64,000 bases of DNA from the NCBI GenBank assembly GCA_934464775.1, contig CAKSKG010000009.1, forward strand, positions 25,499-89,498. The letters are read 5' to 3'. Positions 42,320-50,986 of the stretch are shown here, in pieces. Source of the stretch: an uncultured Oscillospiraceae bacterium. Its GTDB lineage: Bacteria; Bacillota; Clostridia; Oscillospirales; Ruminococcaceae. Position numbers and translations under genes: made by a program. The notes below the pieces were generated by a model. The model searched no databases. It was not told the origin of the DNA and saw only the letters and a list, made by a program, of their open reading frames with translations. Each line of letters opens with the position of its first letter. Position 1 is the stretch's first letter.

Positions 42320-43654
42320 CTAAATTATTTCCTTTTTCTTTAAGCTAAAATAATATACCGTGCAGAGTATAATGCCGAAAACCGTCGCCGTAGGCGCAGC
42401 AAGCCCTATGTCCGTCAGACTTGCATTCGGACGTATGCTCATGATGTATGACATCGGTAATCGTACTAAAAATGACTGCGCCAATCCCTGCGCCATGACA
42501 AATGCAGATCGCCCGTGCCCGTTGAAATATCCCATGAAACTGAAAAGTATGCTCGTGACTATCGCTTCGGGGGCAAAGCCTTTTAAGTATTCCGCCGCTT
42601 TGATTATTACCGCTACGTCGTCCGTGAAAAGTGACGCTAAGGCTTCTCCGTGGAAAAATGCGGCGTATGCAATAAATACTCCGATCGCCGAACCTATCAG
42701 CATTCCGCATTTCATCGCACCCTTCGCTCTGTCCTCCTTGCCTGCTCCCACGTTCTGCGCTACAAATGATGCCATTGACTGCATTATCGACGATGGGATA
42801 AGCATTACAAAGGATTGTATCTTCTGGGCAACTCCGTAGCCCGATGAACTGTCCAGCCCTAAACGGTTTATGAAAGCACATAACGCTAAAAACGATAAAT
42901 TCGTGAGGAATTCCTGAAGCGCTAAAGGCGCACCTATGTTCAGTATCTGCTTGACTTCGTCCGATAGCTTTATGTCCGATCTTGTCAGTTTGAACGGCAG
43001 CTTCTGCTTCCTGATTATCACCAGCGAAAGCACTACACTTACAGCCTGCGCCGATATGGTGGCAATTGCCGCACCTGCAACATTCATATTGAATACCGCA
43101 ACGAACAGCAAGTCTCCCGCAATGTTCACTACGCAGGCAATGGCTACAAATATCAGCGGCAGCTTTGAATTTCCCAAGCCTCTGAAAATGCTGCTTATGA
43201 AATTGTAAAATACGACAAAAATAAATCCTGCTCCGCATATGCGTATGTAGAGAGCCGTTAGATCGACCGCTTCCTCGGGAGCCTGCATAAGTACCGCAAT
43301 GGGACGTGCGAATATCGTCAGTATCGCCGTCATCGCAATGCCTATGATGAGGAAAAAGCATATTGCCGTGCCGAGCAGCTTTCCGATTTTTTCGGGGCGC
43401 TTCTCGCCGAGATACCGCCCGATTATTACCATTACCGCAGTGGTGAGTGCGCTTAGGGTGAATGTCACCATGTTCATTATGCTGCTGCCTGTGGATACTC
43501 CCGATATTCCCGAGGTCGTGCCGAATTTTCCGACGATAAGCAGGTCGGCTGCACCGTACATTGCCTGCAATACCAGCGCTCCCAGTATCGGCAGCATGAA
43601 TTTCGCCATTTTTTTAGGGATACTTCCCTGTGTAAAATCCTGTTTTGAATCCAT
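42320..43654 (-). CDS. MATE family efflux transporter (second of a tandem pair)
   Basis: 444 residues, twelve membrane helices. N terminus KKMAKFMLPILGALVLQAMYGAADLLIVGKF, and VAQNVGAGKEDRAKGAMKCG at the start of the second half, both MATE patterns. Such proteins export drugs or metabolites with Na+ or H+; the substrate is unknown. Start ATG 43654 with AAAGGA ahead. It begins 10 bp after the first MATE gene. The two are distant paralogues, so an ancient duplication is likely. Confidence 0.9.
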   Translation of the reverse strand: MDSKQDFTQGSIPKKMAKFMLPILGALVLQAMYGAADLLIVGKFGTTSGISGVSTGSSIMNMVTFTLSALTTAVMVIIGRYLGEKRPEKIGKLLGTAICFFLIIGIAMTAILTIFARPIAVLMQAPEEAVDLTALYIRICGAGFIFVVFYNFISSIFRGLGNSKLPLIFVAIACVVNIAGDLLFVAVFNMNVAGAAIATISAQAVSVVLSLVIIRKQKLPFKLTRSDIKLSDEVKQILNIGAPLALQEFLTNLSFLALCAFINRLGLDSSSGYGVAQKIQSFVMLIPSSIMQSMASFVAQNVGAGKEDRAKGAMKCGMLIGSAIGVFIAYAAFFHGEALASLFTDDVAVIIKAAEYLKGFAPEAIVTSILFSFMGYFNGHGRSAFVMAQGLAQSFLVRLPMSYIMSIRPNASLTDIGLAAPTATVFGIILCTVYYFSLKKKEII

Positions 43655-43664
43655 ATTTTTTCCT

Positions 43665-45044
43665 TTACTGTATCTGACTGCGCAGAGCGGCTTTTTTCTT
43701 ATGCCTGTTCCAGAGAAGCGCAAAGCAGATGATGTGTACCGTAAGCGTGATTATCCATGTTATCGGATAGGAAAGATAAACCGTTGTTATCTTGTGATAT
43801 TCGGGTATCTGGAATACCGTGAATATCCATACAAGACGAAGTCCGCAGGCGCCTATCAGCGATACCACCATAGGCAGCACGGAGCTTCCTATTCCACGAA
43901 GTGCGCCTACCATTACGTCCATGATGCCGCAGAGAGCGTATGTCCTGCTGATTATCCCGAGACGTACCATTCCTGCGTCGATAACCTCGCTGCTGTCCGA
44001 ATATATCGAAAGCAGCTGCCTGCCGAACAGTACCGCTCCGTTTCCGAGAAGCAGACCGACTATTATTACGCAGAGCTGACCCCGAAGCAGTATCTTTACT
44101 ATGCGTTCGTCCTTTCCCGCACCCATGTTCTGGCTCACAAAGGACAGCGTTGACTGATAGAATGAGTTCATGGCGATGTAAACAAAGCCCTCGATGTTCG
44201 CCGCAGCGGAATTTCCCGCAACAACGATGTTTCCGAAGCCGTTTACCGCCGACTGGATAACAACATTGGACAGCGCAAAAATTATTCCCTGAAAGCCTGC
44301 GGGCAGACCGATCTGTATGATCTTCTTAAAAAAGCTGCCGCTGAATTTCAGCTTTGATCTTTCTATGCGGACAGCACCGCCGTTCTTCACCATGCACAAT
44401 ATAACAAGCGCCGCCGAGATGCATTCGGAAATTACCGTTGCAATTGCAACTCCCGCAACGTCCATTTTGAATCCGACAACAAAAACAAGGTTCAGAATAA
44501 CATTGATAACGCCCGATATCAGAAGATAATAAAGCGGACGCTTTGTGTCGCCCACCGCTCTGAGCAATGCACTGCCGAAATTGTATAACATTGTTCCCGT
44601 CATGCCTATGAAGTAGATCCTGAGATAAGTCACCGCAAGAGGAAGTACCTCTTCGGGAGTCTGCATGATAATAAGAATTTTTTCGGCAAAAATGATGCCT
44701 ATGGCTGTCATGGCAAGACCGCTGACTATGGCAGTTATGATAGAAGTATGTACTATTCTGCTGACGTTGTCGAATTTCTTCGCACCGTATTCCCTTGCCG
44801 CCGCAACATTTGAGCCTATGGAAAGACCGACAAAAAGATTTGTCAGAAGATTTATAAGAGCAGTGTTTGAGCCTACCGCCGCAAGAGAATTGTCGCCTGC
44901 AAAGCGTCCGACCACAACTATGTCGGCGGCATTGAATAAAAGCTGTAATATTCCCGAACACATAAGCGGCAGAGTAAATATCAGCATTTTTTTCAGGATA
45001 GAGCCGCTGCACATATCTATTTCATATTTTGCCTTTTCCGCCAT
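43665..45044 (-). CDS. MATE family efflux transporter (first of a tandem pair)
   Basis: 459 residues, twelve helices. ILKKMLIFTLPLMCSGILQLLFNAADIVVVGRF and FVSQNMGAGKDERIVK mark the two halves. Same family as the following gene, with which it forms an operon. GGAG stands 9 nt ahead of ATG 45044. Upstream is a 140-bp dispersed repeat and no regulator, so its inducer is unknown. Confidence 0.9.
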   Translation of the reverse strand: MAEKAKYEIDMCSGSILKKMLIFTLPLMCSGILQLLFNAADIVVVGRFAGDNSLAAVGSNTALINLLTNLFVGLSIGSNVAAAREYGAKKFDNVSRIVHTSIITAIVSGLAMTAIGIIFAEKILIIMQTPEEVLPLAVTYLRIYFIGMTGTMLYNFGSALLRAVGDTKRPLYYLLISGVINVILNLVFVVGFKMDVAGVAIATVISECISAALVILCMVKNGGAVRIERSKLKFSGSFFKKIIQIGLPAGFQGIIFALSNVVIQSAVNGFGNIVVAGNSAAANIEGFVYIAMNSFYQSTLSFVSQNMGAGKDERIVKILLRGQLCVIIVGLLLGNGAVLFGRQLLSIYSDSSEVIDAGMVRLGIISRTYALCGIMDVMVGALRGIGSSVLPMVVSLIGACGLRLVWIFTVFQIPEYHKITTVYLSYPITWIITLTVHIICFALLWNRHKKKAALRSQIQ

Positions 45045-45080
45045 TTAATCAACTCCAATCAGTGAAAAAGTAACTTGGCT

Positions 45081-45219
45081 TAAAAAGTTTGGTCAAGCTT
45101 TTTAAAGCTTGCAGGTTTCCAAAGGGCAGAGCCCTTGGTCGCCGTCCGCAGACGGCGAAACTCCCCTTGCTGCCCATGGCAGCACCAAACCGAGAAATGC
45201 GTAAGCATTGCGAGGCTGC
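45081..45219. repeat. Dispersed repeat, family C, copy 1 (about 140 bp)
   Basis: Starts TAAAAAGTTTGGTCAAGC and ends GCGTAAGCATTGCGAGGCT. It contains small hairpins (AAGGGCAGAGCCCTT, GCCGTCCGCAGACGGC). The second copy at 63666 has the same ends and a different hairpin-rich middle. Confidence 0.75.
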
Positions 45220-45311
45220 AACTCCACACCAAACAATAATATATTATATTTACAAAATAAAGGAATGTCAATGAGCATAAAAGAAAATTGACAAAGCCGC
45301 AATAAAAACCG

Positions 45312-45347
45312 TAAAAATAAAAAGGACCCACCCTAAAGCAGATCCTG
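45312..45347 (-). terminator. Terminator of the fab-acc operon after acpP
   Basis: Minus strand: AGGATC and GGTCCT pair (one wobble) across a loop, then TTTTTATTTTTA. Confidence 0.6.
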
Positions 45348-45372
45348 ATTATTCCATTAAGTAACAGACAAA

Positions 45373-45600
45373 TTACTGATTGTCTTCAATATACTTAACT
45401 AAGTCGCCTACTGTCTTGACGTTCTCAACAGCCTCATCGGGGATCTCAAGGTCGAATTCCTCTTCAAGAGCCATAACGAGATCAACAACGTCGAGGGAGT
45501 CAGCGCCCAGGTCGTCCTGAATGTTTGCGCCGTTTACGACCTTATCGCCGTCAACATCGAGCTGCTCAACGATAATTTCCTTAACCTTATCGAATACCAT
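45373..45600 (-). CDS. acpP: Acyl carrier protein
   Basis: 75 residues, very acidic. The phosphopantetheine Ser lies in LGADSLDVVDLVMALEEEF (DSL motif). Carries the growing acyl chain for FabF, FabG, FabZ and FabK encoded upstream. It is the last gene of the cluster, 47 bp behind accA. Its placement at the end rather than near fabH/fabK is unusual but not rare in Clostridia. Confidence 0.95.
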   Translation of the reverse strand: MVFDKVKEIIVEQLDVDGDKVVNGANIQDDLGADSLDVVDLVMALEEEFDLEIPDEAVENVKTVGDLVKYIEDNQ

Positions 45601-45647
45601 TTCCGTTCCTCCATTCTGGGTGATTTTCTATATAAAGACCATAGCCT

Positions 45648-46523
45648 TTACAGCATATCATTCAGCGGACTGTCCGAAGCCGCTTCATTTTCGGCAGCTT
45701 CGGAGATATGCTCCTCGAACTCACCGATTTTTCTAAATTTAGTATAACGTTGATTGAGTAAAACGTCAATATCTATTTGCATTTTTTCTTTCAGCGTTTT
45801 TAACAAAAATTCCTGAATATTTTCAGCAGTTTGTGTCGGGTCATTGTGAGCGCCGCCGTCAGGCTCTCTTATTATCTCCTCGCAGACCTGAAGCTCAACA
45901 AGGTCCTCGGCGGTGATCTTCATTATACCGCAGGCTTCCTTTTCCCTTGAAGCGTCCTTCCAGAGGATAGACGCAAAGCCTCGGGGAGATATTACCGAAT
46001 ATATCGAATTTGAAAGCATACCCAGCTTGTCGCATACTCCCAGAGCAAGCGCTCCGCCGCTTCCGCCCTCGCCAAGTACAACAGATACAACGGGAGTGCG
46101 GAGAGTCATGAACTCAAAAAGATTCCTTGCAATAGCTTCGCCCTGTCCCCTCTTCTCGGCTTCCACGCCGCAGAATGCGCCGGGGGTGTCGATGAAGCAG
46201 ATAACGGGACGGTGAAATTTCTCCGCCTGATGCGCAAGTCGGAGCGCCTTGCGGTAGCCCTCGGGGTGGGGCATGGCAAAGTTCGATTCCTTGTTTTCCT
46301 CAAGATTTCTTCCCTTTACCTCGGCAATGACTGTAACGGGCATTCCCTTTATCCTGCCGATGCCGCCGATTATCGCACCGTCGTCACCGTAAAGACGGTC
46401 GCCGTGCATCTCATAGAATTCATCAAAAATAAGAGGTATATAATCCCTTATGGTGGGACGGTTCTTGTGGCGGATTATCTCCATTCTTTCCCATGGAGTG
46501 AGCTGATTAATAAATTCACTCAT
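45648..46523 (-). CDS. accA: Acetyl-CoA carboxylase carboxyltransferase, alpha subunit
   Basis: 291 residues. WERMEIIRHKNRPTIRDYI at the start, VTVIAEVKGRN, FIDTPGAFCGVEAEKRGQGEAIARNL and GEGGSGGALALGVCD, all AccA hallmarks. With AccD it moves the carboxyl group from biotin to acetyl-CoA. Its start overlaps the end of accD by 8 bp, which helps keep the subunits equimolar. Confidence 0.95.
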   Translation of the reverse strand: MSEFINQLTPWERMEIIRHKNRPTIRDYIPLIFDEFYEMHGDRLYGDDGAIIGGIGRIKGMPVTVIAEVKGRNLEENKESNFAMPHPEGYRKALRLAHQAEKFHRPVICFIDTPGAFCGVEAEKRGQGEAIARNLFEFMTLRTPVVSVVLGEGGSGGALALGVCDKLGMLSNSIYSVISPRGFASILWKDASREKEACGIMKITAEDLVELQVCEEIIREPDGGAHNDPTQTAENIQEFLLKTLKEKMQIDIDVLLNQRYTKFRKIGEFEEHISEAAENEAASDSPLNDML

Positions 46524-47409
46524 TGCTCTTCACCTCCGCCGTGTCTGTGTGCAGACTGATTATGTGCGCAATAGTTTTTCTCATGCTGCGGCGGTCAACG
46601 ATCATGTCAACAAAGCCGTGCTCCAACAGAAATTCCGCAGACTGAAAGTCCTCGGGAAGTCTCTGACGGATAGTTCCCTCGATAACACGTCTGCCCGCAA
46701 ATCCGATAAGTACCTTCGGCTCGGCAATGATAACATCGCCCAGCGAGGCAAATGATGCGGTAACGCCGCCTGTGGTGGGGTCGGTCATGACCGTGATATA
46801 AAGCAGTCCCGCCTCGGAATGGCGTGCGGCCGCACCGCTGGTCTTTGCCATCTGCATAAGGGAAACAACGCCCTCCTGCATACGTGCGCCGCCCGATGCT
46901 GTGAAAATAACGATAGGCAGCTTTTTCTCGGTGGCACGCTCAAAGGCACGTGTCAGCTTTTCACCCACAACACTTCCCATGGAAGCCATCATGTAGCGGC
47001 TGTCCATGATGCCGATAACGCATTTTCTGCCCCTGATAGTGCATTCTCCAGTGATAACGGCGTCTTTCAGACCCGTTCTGCTGCGGAGAGCCGCCTGCTT
47101 TTCATCATAATCGGGAAAATCAATGGGGTTTTTGCTTATCATGTCGCTGTCATATTCAACAAAGCTGTCCTTGTCCGCAATAAGAGCAAGGCGTCTGGGC
47201 GCACTTATGCGTGAATGATATCCGCACTCGGGGCAGACTCCCTGATTGCCCTCCAGCTCCTCGGTCTCGCAGACCGACGAACATCTGGGACATTTGAAGA
47301 AAAGATCCTTGGGGATATCCACATGGCTCTTTTTGTCGCTTTTATCCTTGTCGTCCCCTGCCGCAATATTGAATCGGGCAGTGACAACATTAAACAGATC
47401 CTCTAACAA
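46516..47409 (-). CDS. accD: Acetyl-CoA carboxylase carboxyltransferase, beta subunit
   Basis: 297 residues. Zn ribbon of four Cys (CPRCSSVCETEELEGNQG then CPECGYH) near residues 39-62, followed by the crotonase fold with FTASGGARMQEGVVSLMQMAK, TDPTTGGVTASFASLGD and GFAGRRVIEGTIRQRLP. Partner of accA, with which it overlaps by 8 bp. Confidence 0.95.
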   Translation of the reverse strand: MLEDLFNVVTARFNIAAGDDKDKSDKKSHVDIPKDLFFKCPRCSSVCETEELEGNQGVCPECGYHSRISAPRRLALIADKDSFVEYDSDMISKNPIDFPDYDEKQAALRSRTGLKDAVITGECTIRGRKCVIGIMDSRYMMASMGSVVGEKLTRAFERATEKKLPIVIFTASGGARMQEGVVSLMQMAKTSGAAARHSEAGLLYITVMTDPTTGGVTASFASLGDVIIAEPKVLIGFAGRRVIEGTIRQRLPEDFQSAEFLLEHGFVDMIVDRRSMRKTIAHIISLHTDTAEVKSNE

Positions 47410-47443
47410 TTTATCTTAACATTCCTTTCCGAAACGTTTTAAT

Positions 47444-47980
47444 CTAAATCAAGCCGTTCCATATCATACCGATCATTATTCTCAGTATAACGGCAATGAC
47501 CGCCGAAAGACCGATAAGCTCCGTTCTGCCTTTTTTCAGGAAAAGCATCACTATCCCTCCGAAAAGAGGGATCTCCACAGGAAGCAAAGGCAGCAATGAA
47601 AGCAAAAATACAGCTGCCAACGCCGTCCATTCCTTTTTGGAAACGGTGGTTTTCGCAGGCGGAGCCATGCTCACATTCCGTACAGGCATATTGCCTGTCT
47701 GCGGATCCGAACCCAGTGCATTGGGGTCGGTATGAACAGTCGGTTCGGGCGGAACGTCATTTATGTCGGGCATAAGGTCAAAGCGGCGCTTTTCGGACAT
47801 CGGAGCATCGTCCATTATATTCCGCATGACCTCGCCTTTGGGGTAATCCTCGGGGTCAAGATCGTTAAGCTTTGTATTATAGTCAAGAGCAACGTCGTCG
47901 GGAATAATATATCCGCAGGAGCGGCATTTCCCGAATGGAGCAGCCGAACCGCACAGCGGACATATCATTTTTTCATTCAT
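47444..47980 (-). CDS. Zinc-ribbon membrane protein inside the acc operon (paralogue 2)
   Basis: 178 residues. N-terminal zinc ribbon CPLCGSAAPFGKCRSCGY, a LNDLDPEDYPKGE motif, a Pro/Asn-rich spacer, then two to three membrane segments near the C terminus (LAAVFLLSLLPLLPVEIPLFGGIVMLFL). It is a distant paralogue of the next gene upstream (48001), which shares the ribbon, the DPxDYP motif and the C-terminal membrane part. I know no function. Start ATG 47980 with GGCGGTGA ahead. Confidence 0.75.
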   Translation of the reverse strand: MNEKMICPLCGSAAPFGKCRSCGYIIPDDVALDYNTKLNDLDPEDYPKGEVMRNIMDDAPMSEKRRFDLMPDINDVPPEPTVHTDPNALGSDPQTGNMPVRNVSMAPPAKTTVSKKEWTALAAVFLLSLLPLLPVEIPLFGGIVMLFLKKGRTELIGLSAVIAVILRIMIGMIWNGLI

Positions 47981-48000
47981 AAAATCACCGCCCTGTGATC

Positions 48001-48618
48001 TTACAACGGAATAAATCCTCTTATAAGGCATATAAGTCCGAGTATCTGCTCCTCACGGCAGCTTTTTATGCGGAGCATGGATATGCCGATGAATATTCCT
48101 GCTATCGGCACAAACAGCGATACTATCAGCTTTATCCACATATCAACGGTTATACGTGAAAAATCCCAGCTTTTTCCGCTGCCGTTCTGACCCTGCGGCG
48201 GTGTATAGGGAGTAAAGCTCCCGTAGGGATTTCCGTTCTGATTTGTGTTTGCGCCCGTATTTGCGTTGAAGCTGCCTCTTACCGTTCCCTGTGCCGAACC
48301 CGTGCTTCTGTTGTATACGCCGCCGTTATTGTTCTGCACATTGGGCTGAGGATCAACGACTTTTATGTTTATATCGGGTCTTTCTTGAGGCTCCGCATAG
48401 GCTGTCTGTGCAGCAGTGCCGAATTTCTGCGCAGCACGGGGCATGATATCGTCCCCTGCGGGAGTTTTCTCATAAGAAGGATAATCGTCGGGATCGAAGT
48501 CATATATGCCCGACATCTGGTCAAGCTCTTCCTCCTCGGGGACGGAATAGCCGCAGTCCTTACACTGACCGTCAACGATAATGCCCATGCACAGAGGGCA
48601 CTTTTTGAATATTTTCAT
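48001..48618 (-). CDS. Zinc-ribbon membrane protein inside the acc operon (paralogue 1)
   Basis: 205 residues. Zinc ribbon CPLCMGIIVDGQCKDCGY, then IYDFDPDDYPSYE, a long Asn/Gly/Gln-rich disordered spacer (about 85-150), and C-terminal membrane segments (LIVSLFVPIAGIFIGISML). It lies between accC and its paralogue, in the middle of the fatty-acid cluster. Position suggests a role at the membrane linked to lipid synthesis, but nothing in the sequence shows it. Confidence 0.75.
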   Translation of the reverse strand: MKIFKKCPLCMGIIVDGQCKDCGYSVPEEEELDQMSGIYDFDPDDYPSYEKTPAGDDIMPRAAQKFGTAAQTAYAEPQERPDINIKVVDPQPNVQNNNGGVYNRSTGSAQGTVRGSFNANTGANTNQNGNPYGSFTPYTPPQGQNGSGKSWDFSRITVDMWIKLIVSLFVPIAGIFIGISMLRIKSCREEQILGLICLIRGFIPL

Positions 48619-48639
48619 TTAGACACCCTCCACGGCATA

Positions 48640-49980
48640 TCATTTCATTTTTCTTCCGAGATATCCGATATCATAGCTTCCCTCGTTGAAAACGGGGTCG
48701 CAGATAAGTCCGAGCTGGAAGTCGATATTGGTATCAACGCCCTCAACGATAAATTCGGAGAGCGCCCATTTCATTTTTGCGATAGCCTCTTCCCTTGTGG
48801 GAGCGTAAGCAATGAGCTTTGCTATCATGCTGTCATAATAGGGCGTAATCGTATAGCCCTGATAAGCGGAGCTGTCGATGCGTATGCCGGGGCCTCCGGG
48901 AGTGTGCAGCGCCGTGATCTTTCCGGGGCTGGGACGGAACCCATGCTCGGGGCTTTCGGCGTTGATGCGGCACTCTATTGCATGACCTCTCAGCACGATA
49001 TCCTCCTGCTTCATAGGCAGAGGATTGCCGTCAGCAATTGAGATCTGCTGCTTTACAAGGTCTATTCCCGTAACAAATTCGGTTATGGGGTGCTCCACCT
49101 GGATACGGGTGTTCATTTCCATGAAGTAGAAGCTGCGGTCGCTGTCAACGAGAAATTCAATAGTTCCCGCATTGTAATAACCGCACACCTTTGCTGCCGC
49201 AACAGCCGCAGCTCCCATTCTCTCACGAAGCTCGGGAGTCATTATTGTGGAGGGAGTTTCCTCCAGCACCTTCTGATTCCTGCGCTGCATGGAGCAGTCA
49301 CGCTCGCCCAGATGAACAACATTTCCCTGCTTGTCGGCAAGTATCTGAAATTCTATGTGCTTGGGATTTATGATAAATTTCTCCATGTATATGCTGTCGT
49401 CGCCGAAAAAATTCAGCGCTTCCTGCTTTGCGGCAATAGCCTGTGACTCCAGCTCATCGGCGGAATTTACAAGACGTATTCCACGTCCGCCGCCGCCTGC
49501 GGAAGCCTTTATCATCAGCGGATAGCCGATCTCTTCACCCAGACGCTTAACGTCCTCCATGGTCCTGACAGCGCCGTCCGAACCGGGGATAACAGGCACT
49601 CCCGCTTTCTTCATAGCGGATTTTGCGGAGGCCTTGTCGCCCAGCATATCAATGGACTCGGGAGATGGACCTATGAAGTTGATGCCGCACTTGCGGCACA
49701 TTCTTGCAAAGTTGGCATTCTCGGAAAGGAATCCGAAGCCTGGGTGTACAGCGTCCGCTCCCGTTATCTCGCAGGCTGCGATTATCGCCTTCATGTTAAG
49801 ATAGCTGTCCTTTGTGGCAGGTCCGCCGATGCAGACCGATTCGTCGGCAATGCGTGCATGAAGAGCATTCCTGTCGGCTGTGGAAAAGACAGCAACTGTC
49901 TTTATCCCCATTTCACGGCAGGCACGGATAATTCTTACCGCAATTTCTCCACGGTTCGCAATAAGTATCTTATTAATCAT
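48640..49980 (-). CDS. accC: Biotin carboxylase subunit of acetyl-CoA carboxylase
   Basis: 446 residues. ATP-grasp enzyme that carboxylates biotin on AccB. N-terminal ILIANRGEIAVRIIRACREMG, VHPGFGFLSENANFA, Gly-rich loop MIKASAGGGGRGIRLV, KHIEFQILADKQGNVVHLGERDCSMQRR, and EMNTRIQVEHPITE (catalytic region), RGHAIECRINAE. Length typical. Confidence 0.96.
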   Translation of the reverse strand: MINKILIANRGEIAVRIIRACREMGIKTVAVFSTADRNALHARIADESVCIGGPATKDSYLNMKAIIAACEITGADAVHPGFGFLSENANFARMCRKCGINFIGPSPESIDMLGDKASAKSAMKKAGVPVIPGSDGAVRTMEDVKRLGEEIGYPLMIKASAGGGGRGIRLVNSADELESQAIAAKQEALNFFGDDSIYMEKFIINPKHIEFQILADKQGNVVHLGERDCSMQRRNQKVLEETPSTIMTPELRERMGAAAVAAAKVCGYYNAGTIEFLVDSDRSFYFMEMNTRIQVEHPITEFVTGIDLVKQQISIADGNPLPMKQEDIVLRGHAIECRINAESPEHGFRPSPGKITALHTPGGPGIRIDSSAYQGYTITPYYDSMIAKLIAYAPTREEAIAKMKWALSEFIVEGVDTNIDFQLGLICDPVFNEGSYDIGYLGRKMK

Positions 49981-50001
49981 AAGAATCAGTCCAATTCAAA
50001 A

Positions 50002-50430
50002 TTATTTTATGGCAAAGGTGATCTCTGCGGAAACAGCCTTTTCGCCGTTTACCGTTGCTGTTCCCTTGCCTACGCCGACAGCGCCCTTTACCTTGATTAT
50101 CTCCACTTCAAGACGGAGAGTATCTCCCGGGACTACCTGTCTGCGGAACTTTGCTTCCTTTATGCCGCCGAAAAAGCCCAGCTTGCCCTTGTTTTCGGGA
50201 AGTGTGAGCATTGCAACGCAGCCTGCCTGCGCCAGCATCTCGACCATAAGCACGCCCGGAACAACGGGATAATCGGGAAAATGTCCCTTGAACCAGAACT
50301 CATCGGGCTTCATATATTTTTCCGCAACGCACTTTACGCCGGGTTCAAGCTCGATGACCTTATCTATAAGCAGAAAAGGATCTCTGTGGGGGATTATCTC
50401 CATGATCTGTTCTTTTGTAAGCTCTGCCAT
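50002..50430 (-). CDS. fabZ: 3-hydroxyacyl-ACP dehydratase
   Basis: 142 residues, hot-dog fold. Catalytic His in GHFPDYPVVPGV and Glu in LMVEMLAQAGCVAML; IPHRDPFLLID at the start. Removes water from 3-hydroxyacyl-ACP; no fabA is seen here. Confidence 0.95.
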   Translation of the reverse strand: MAELTKEQIMEIIPHRDPFLLIDKVIELEPGVKCVAEKYMKPDEFWFKGHFPDYPVVPGVLMVEMLAQAGCVAMLTLPENKGKLGFFGGIKEAKFRRQVVPGDTLRLEVEIIKVKGAVGVGKGTATVNGEKAVSAEITFAIK

Positions 50431-50449
50431 GTTATTTATCCTTTCAAAA

Positions 50450-50962
50450 TCACTTGATTATCATAATGGGCTGATCGTATTCAACGGGCTGACCGTCCTT
50501 TGCGACTATCTCGGCAACAACGCCGTCAAATTCGCTCTGTACCTCGTTCATCAGCTTCATTGATTCGATTATCATTATAACGTCGCCCTTCTTTACCTTC
50601 TGACCGACTGTCACAAAGGGAGGCTTGCCCGGTGCGGGTGCGGAATAATATGTTCCGACGATAGGCGCCTTTACAACGTTTCCGCTGCACTCGGCAGGCT
50701 TTTCCGCAGGAGCATTCTCCTCGGCTGCGGACTGTACGGGCTGTGCAGCGGGAGCTGCGGGAGCCGCATAAGCAGGCTGCTGATAAACGGGAGCCTGATA
50801 TACGGGCGGAGGAGGTATCATTCCCTCTGCGTGAGGGGGACGGCCTTCAAGAGCGATCTCGCTTTCGCCGTTTTTCAGCTCTATCCTGCCGAGACGCTTT
50901 TCATGCATAACATCGGCAAGAGCCTTTATATCATCAATGGTAAGATCCTTTAATCCCAGCAT
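50450..50962 (-). CDS. accB: Biotin carboxyl carrier protein
   Basis: 170 residues. An N-terminal helical part, a Pro/Ala-rich linker with PVYQAPVYQQPAYAAPAAPA, then the biotinyl domain with the target lysine in IIESMKLMNEVQSEFDG. The usual context is EAMKM; ESMKL is an accepted variant. Carries CO2 between AccC and AccAD. It is the biotin sink served by bioY. Confidence 0.95.
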   Translation of the reverse strand: MLGLKDLTIDDIKALADVMHEKRLGRIELKNGESEIALEGRPPHAEGMIPPPPVYQAPVYQQPAYAAPAAPAAQPVQSAAEENAPAEKPAECSGNVVKAPIVGTYYSAPAPGKPPFVTVGQKVKKGDVIMIIESMKLMNEVQSEFDGVVAEIVAKDGQPVEYDQPIMIIK

Positions 50963-50986
50963 TTTAACAAAAGTCCTTTCAAAGAA

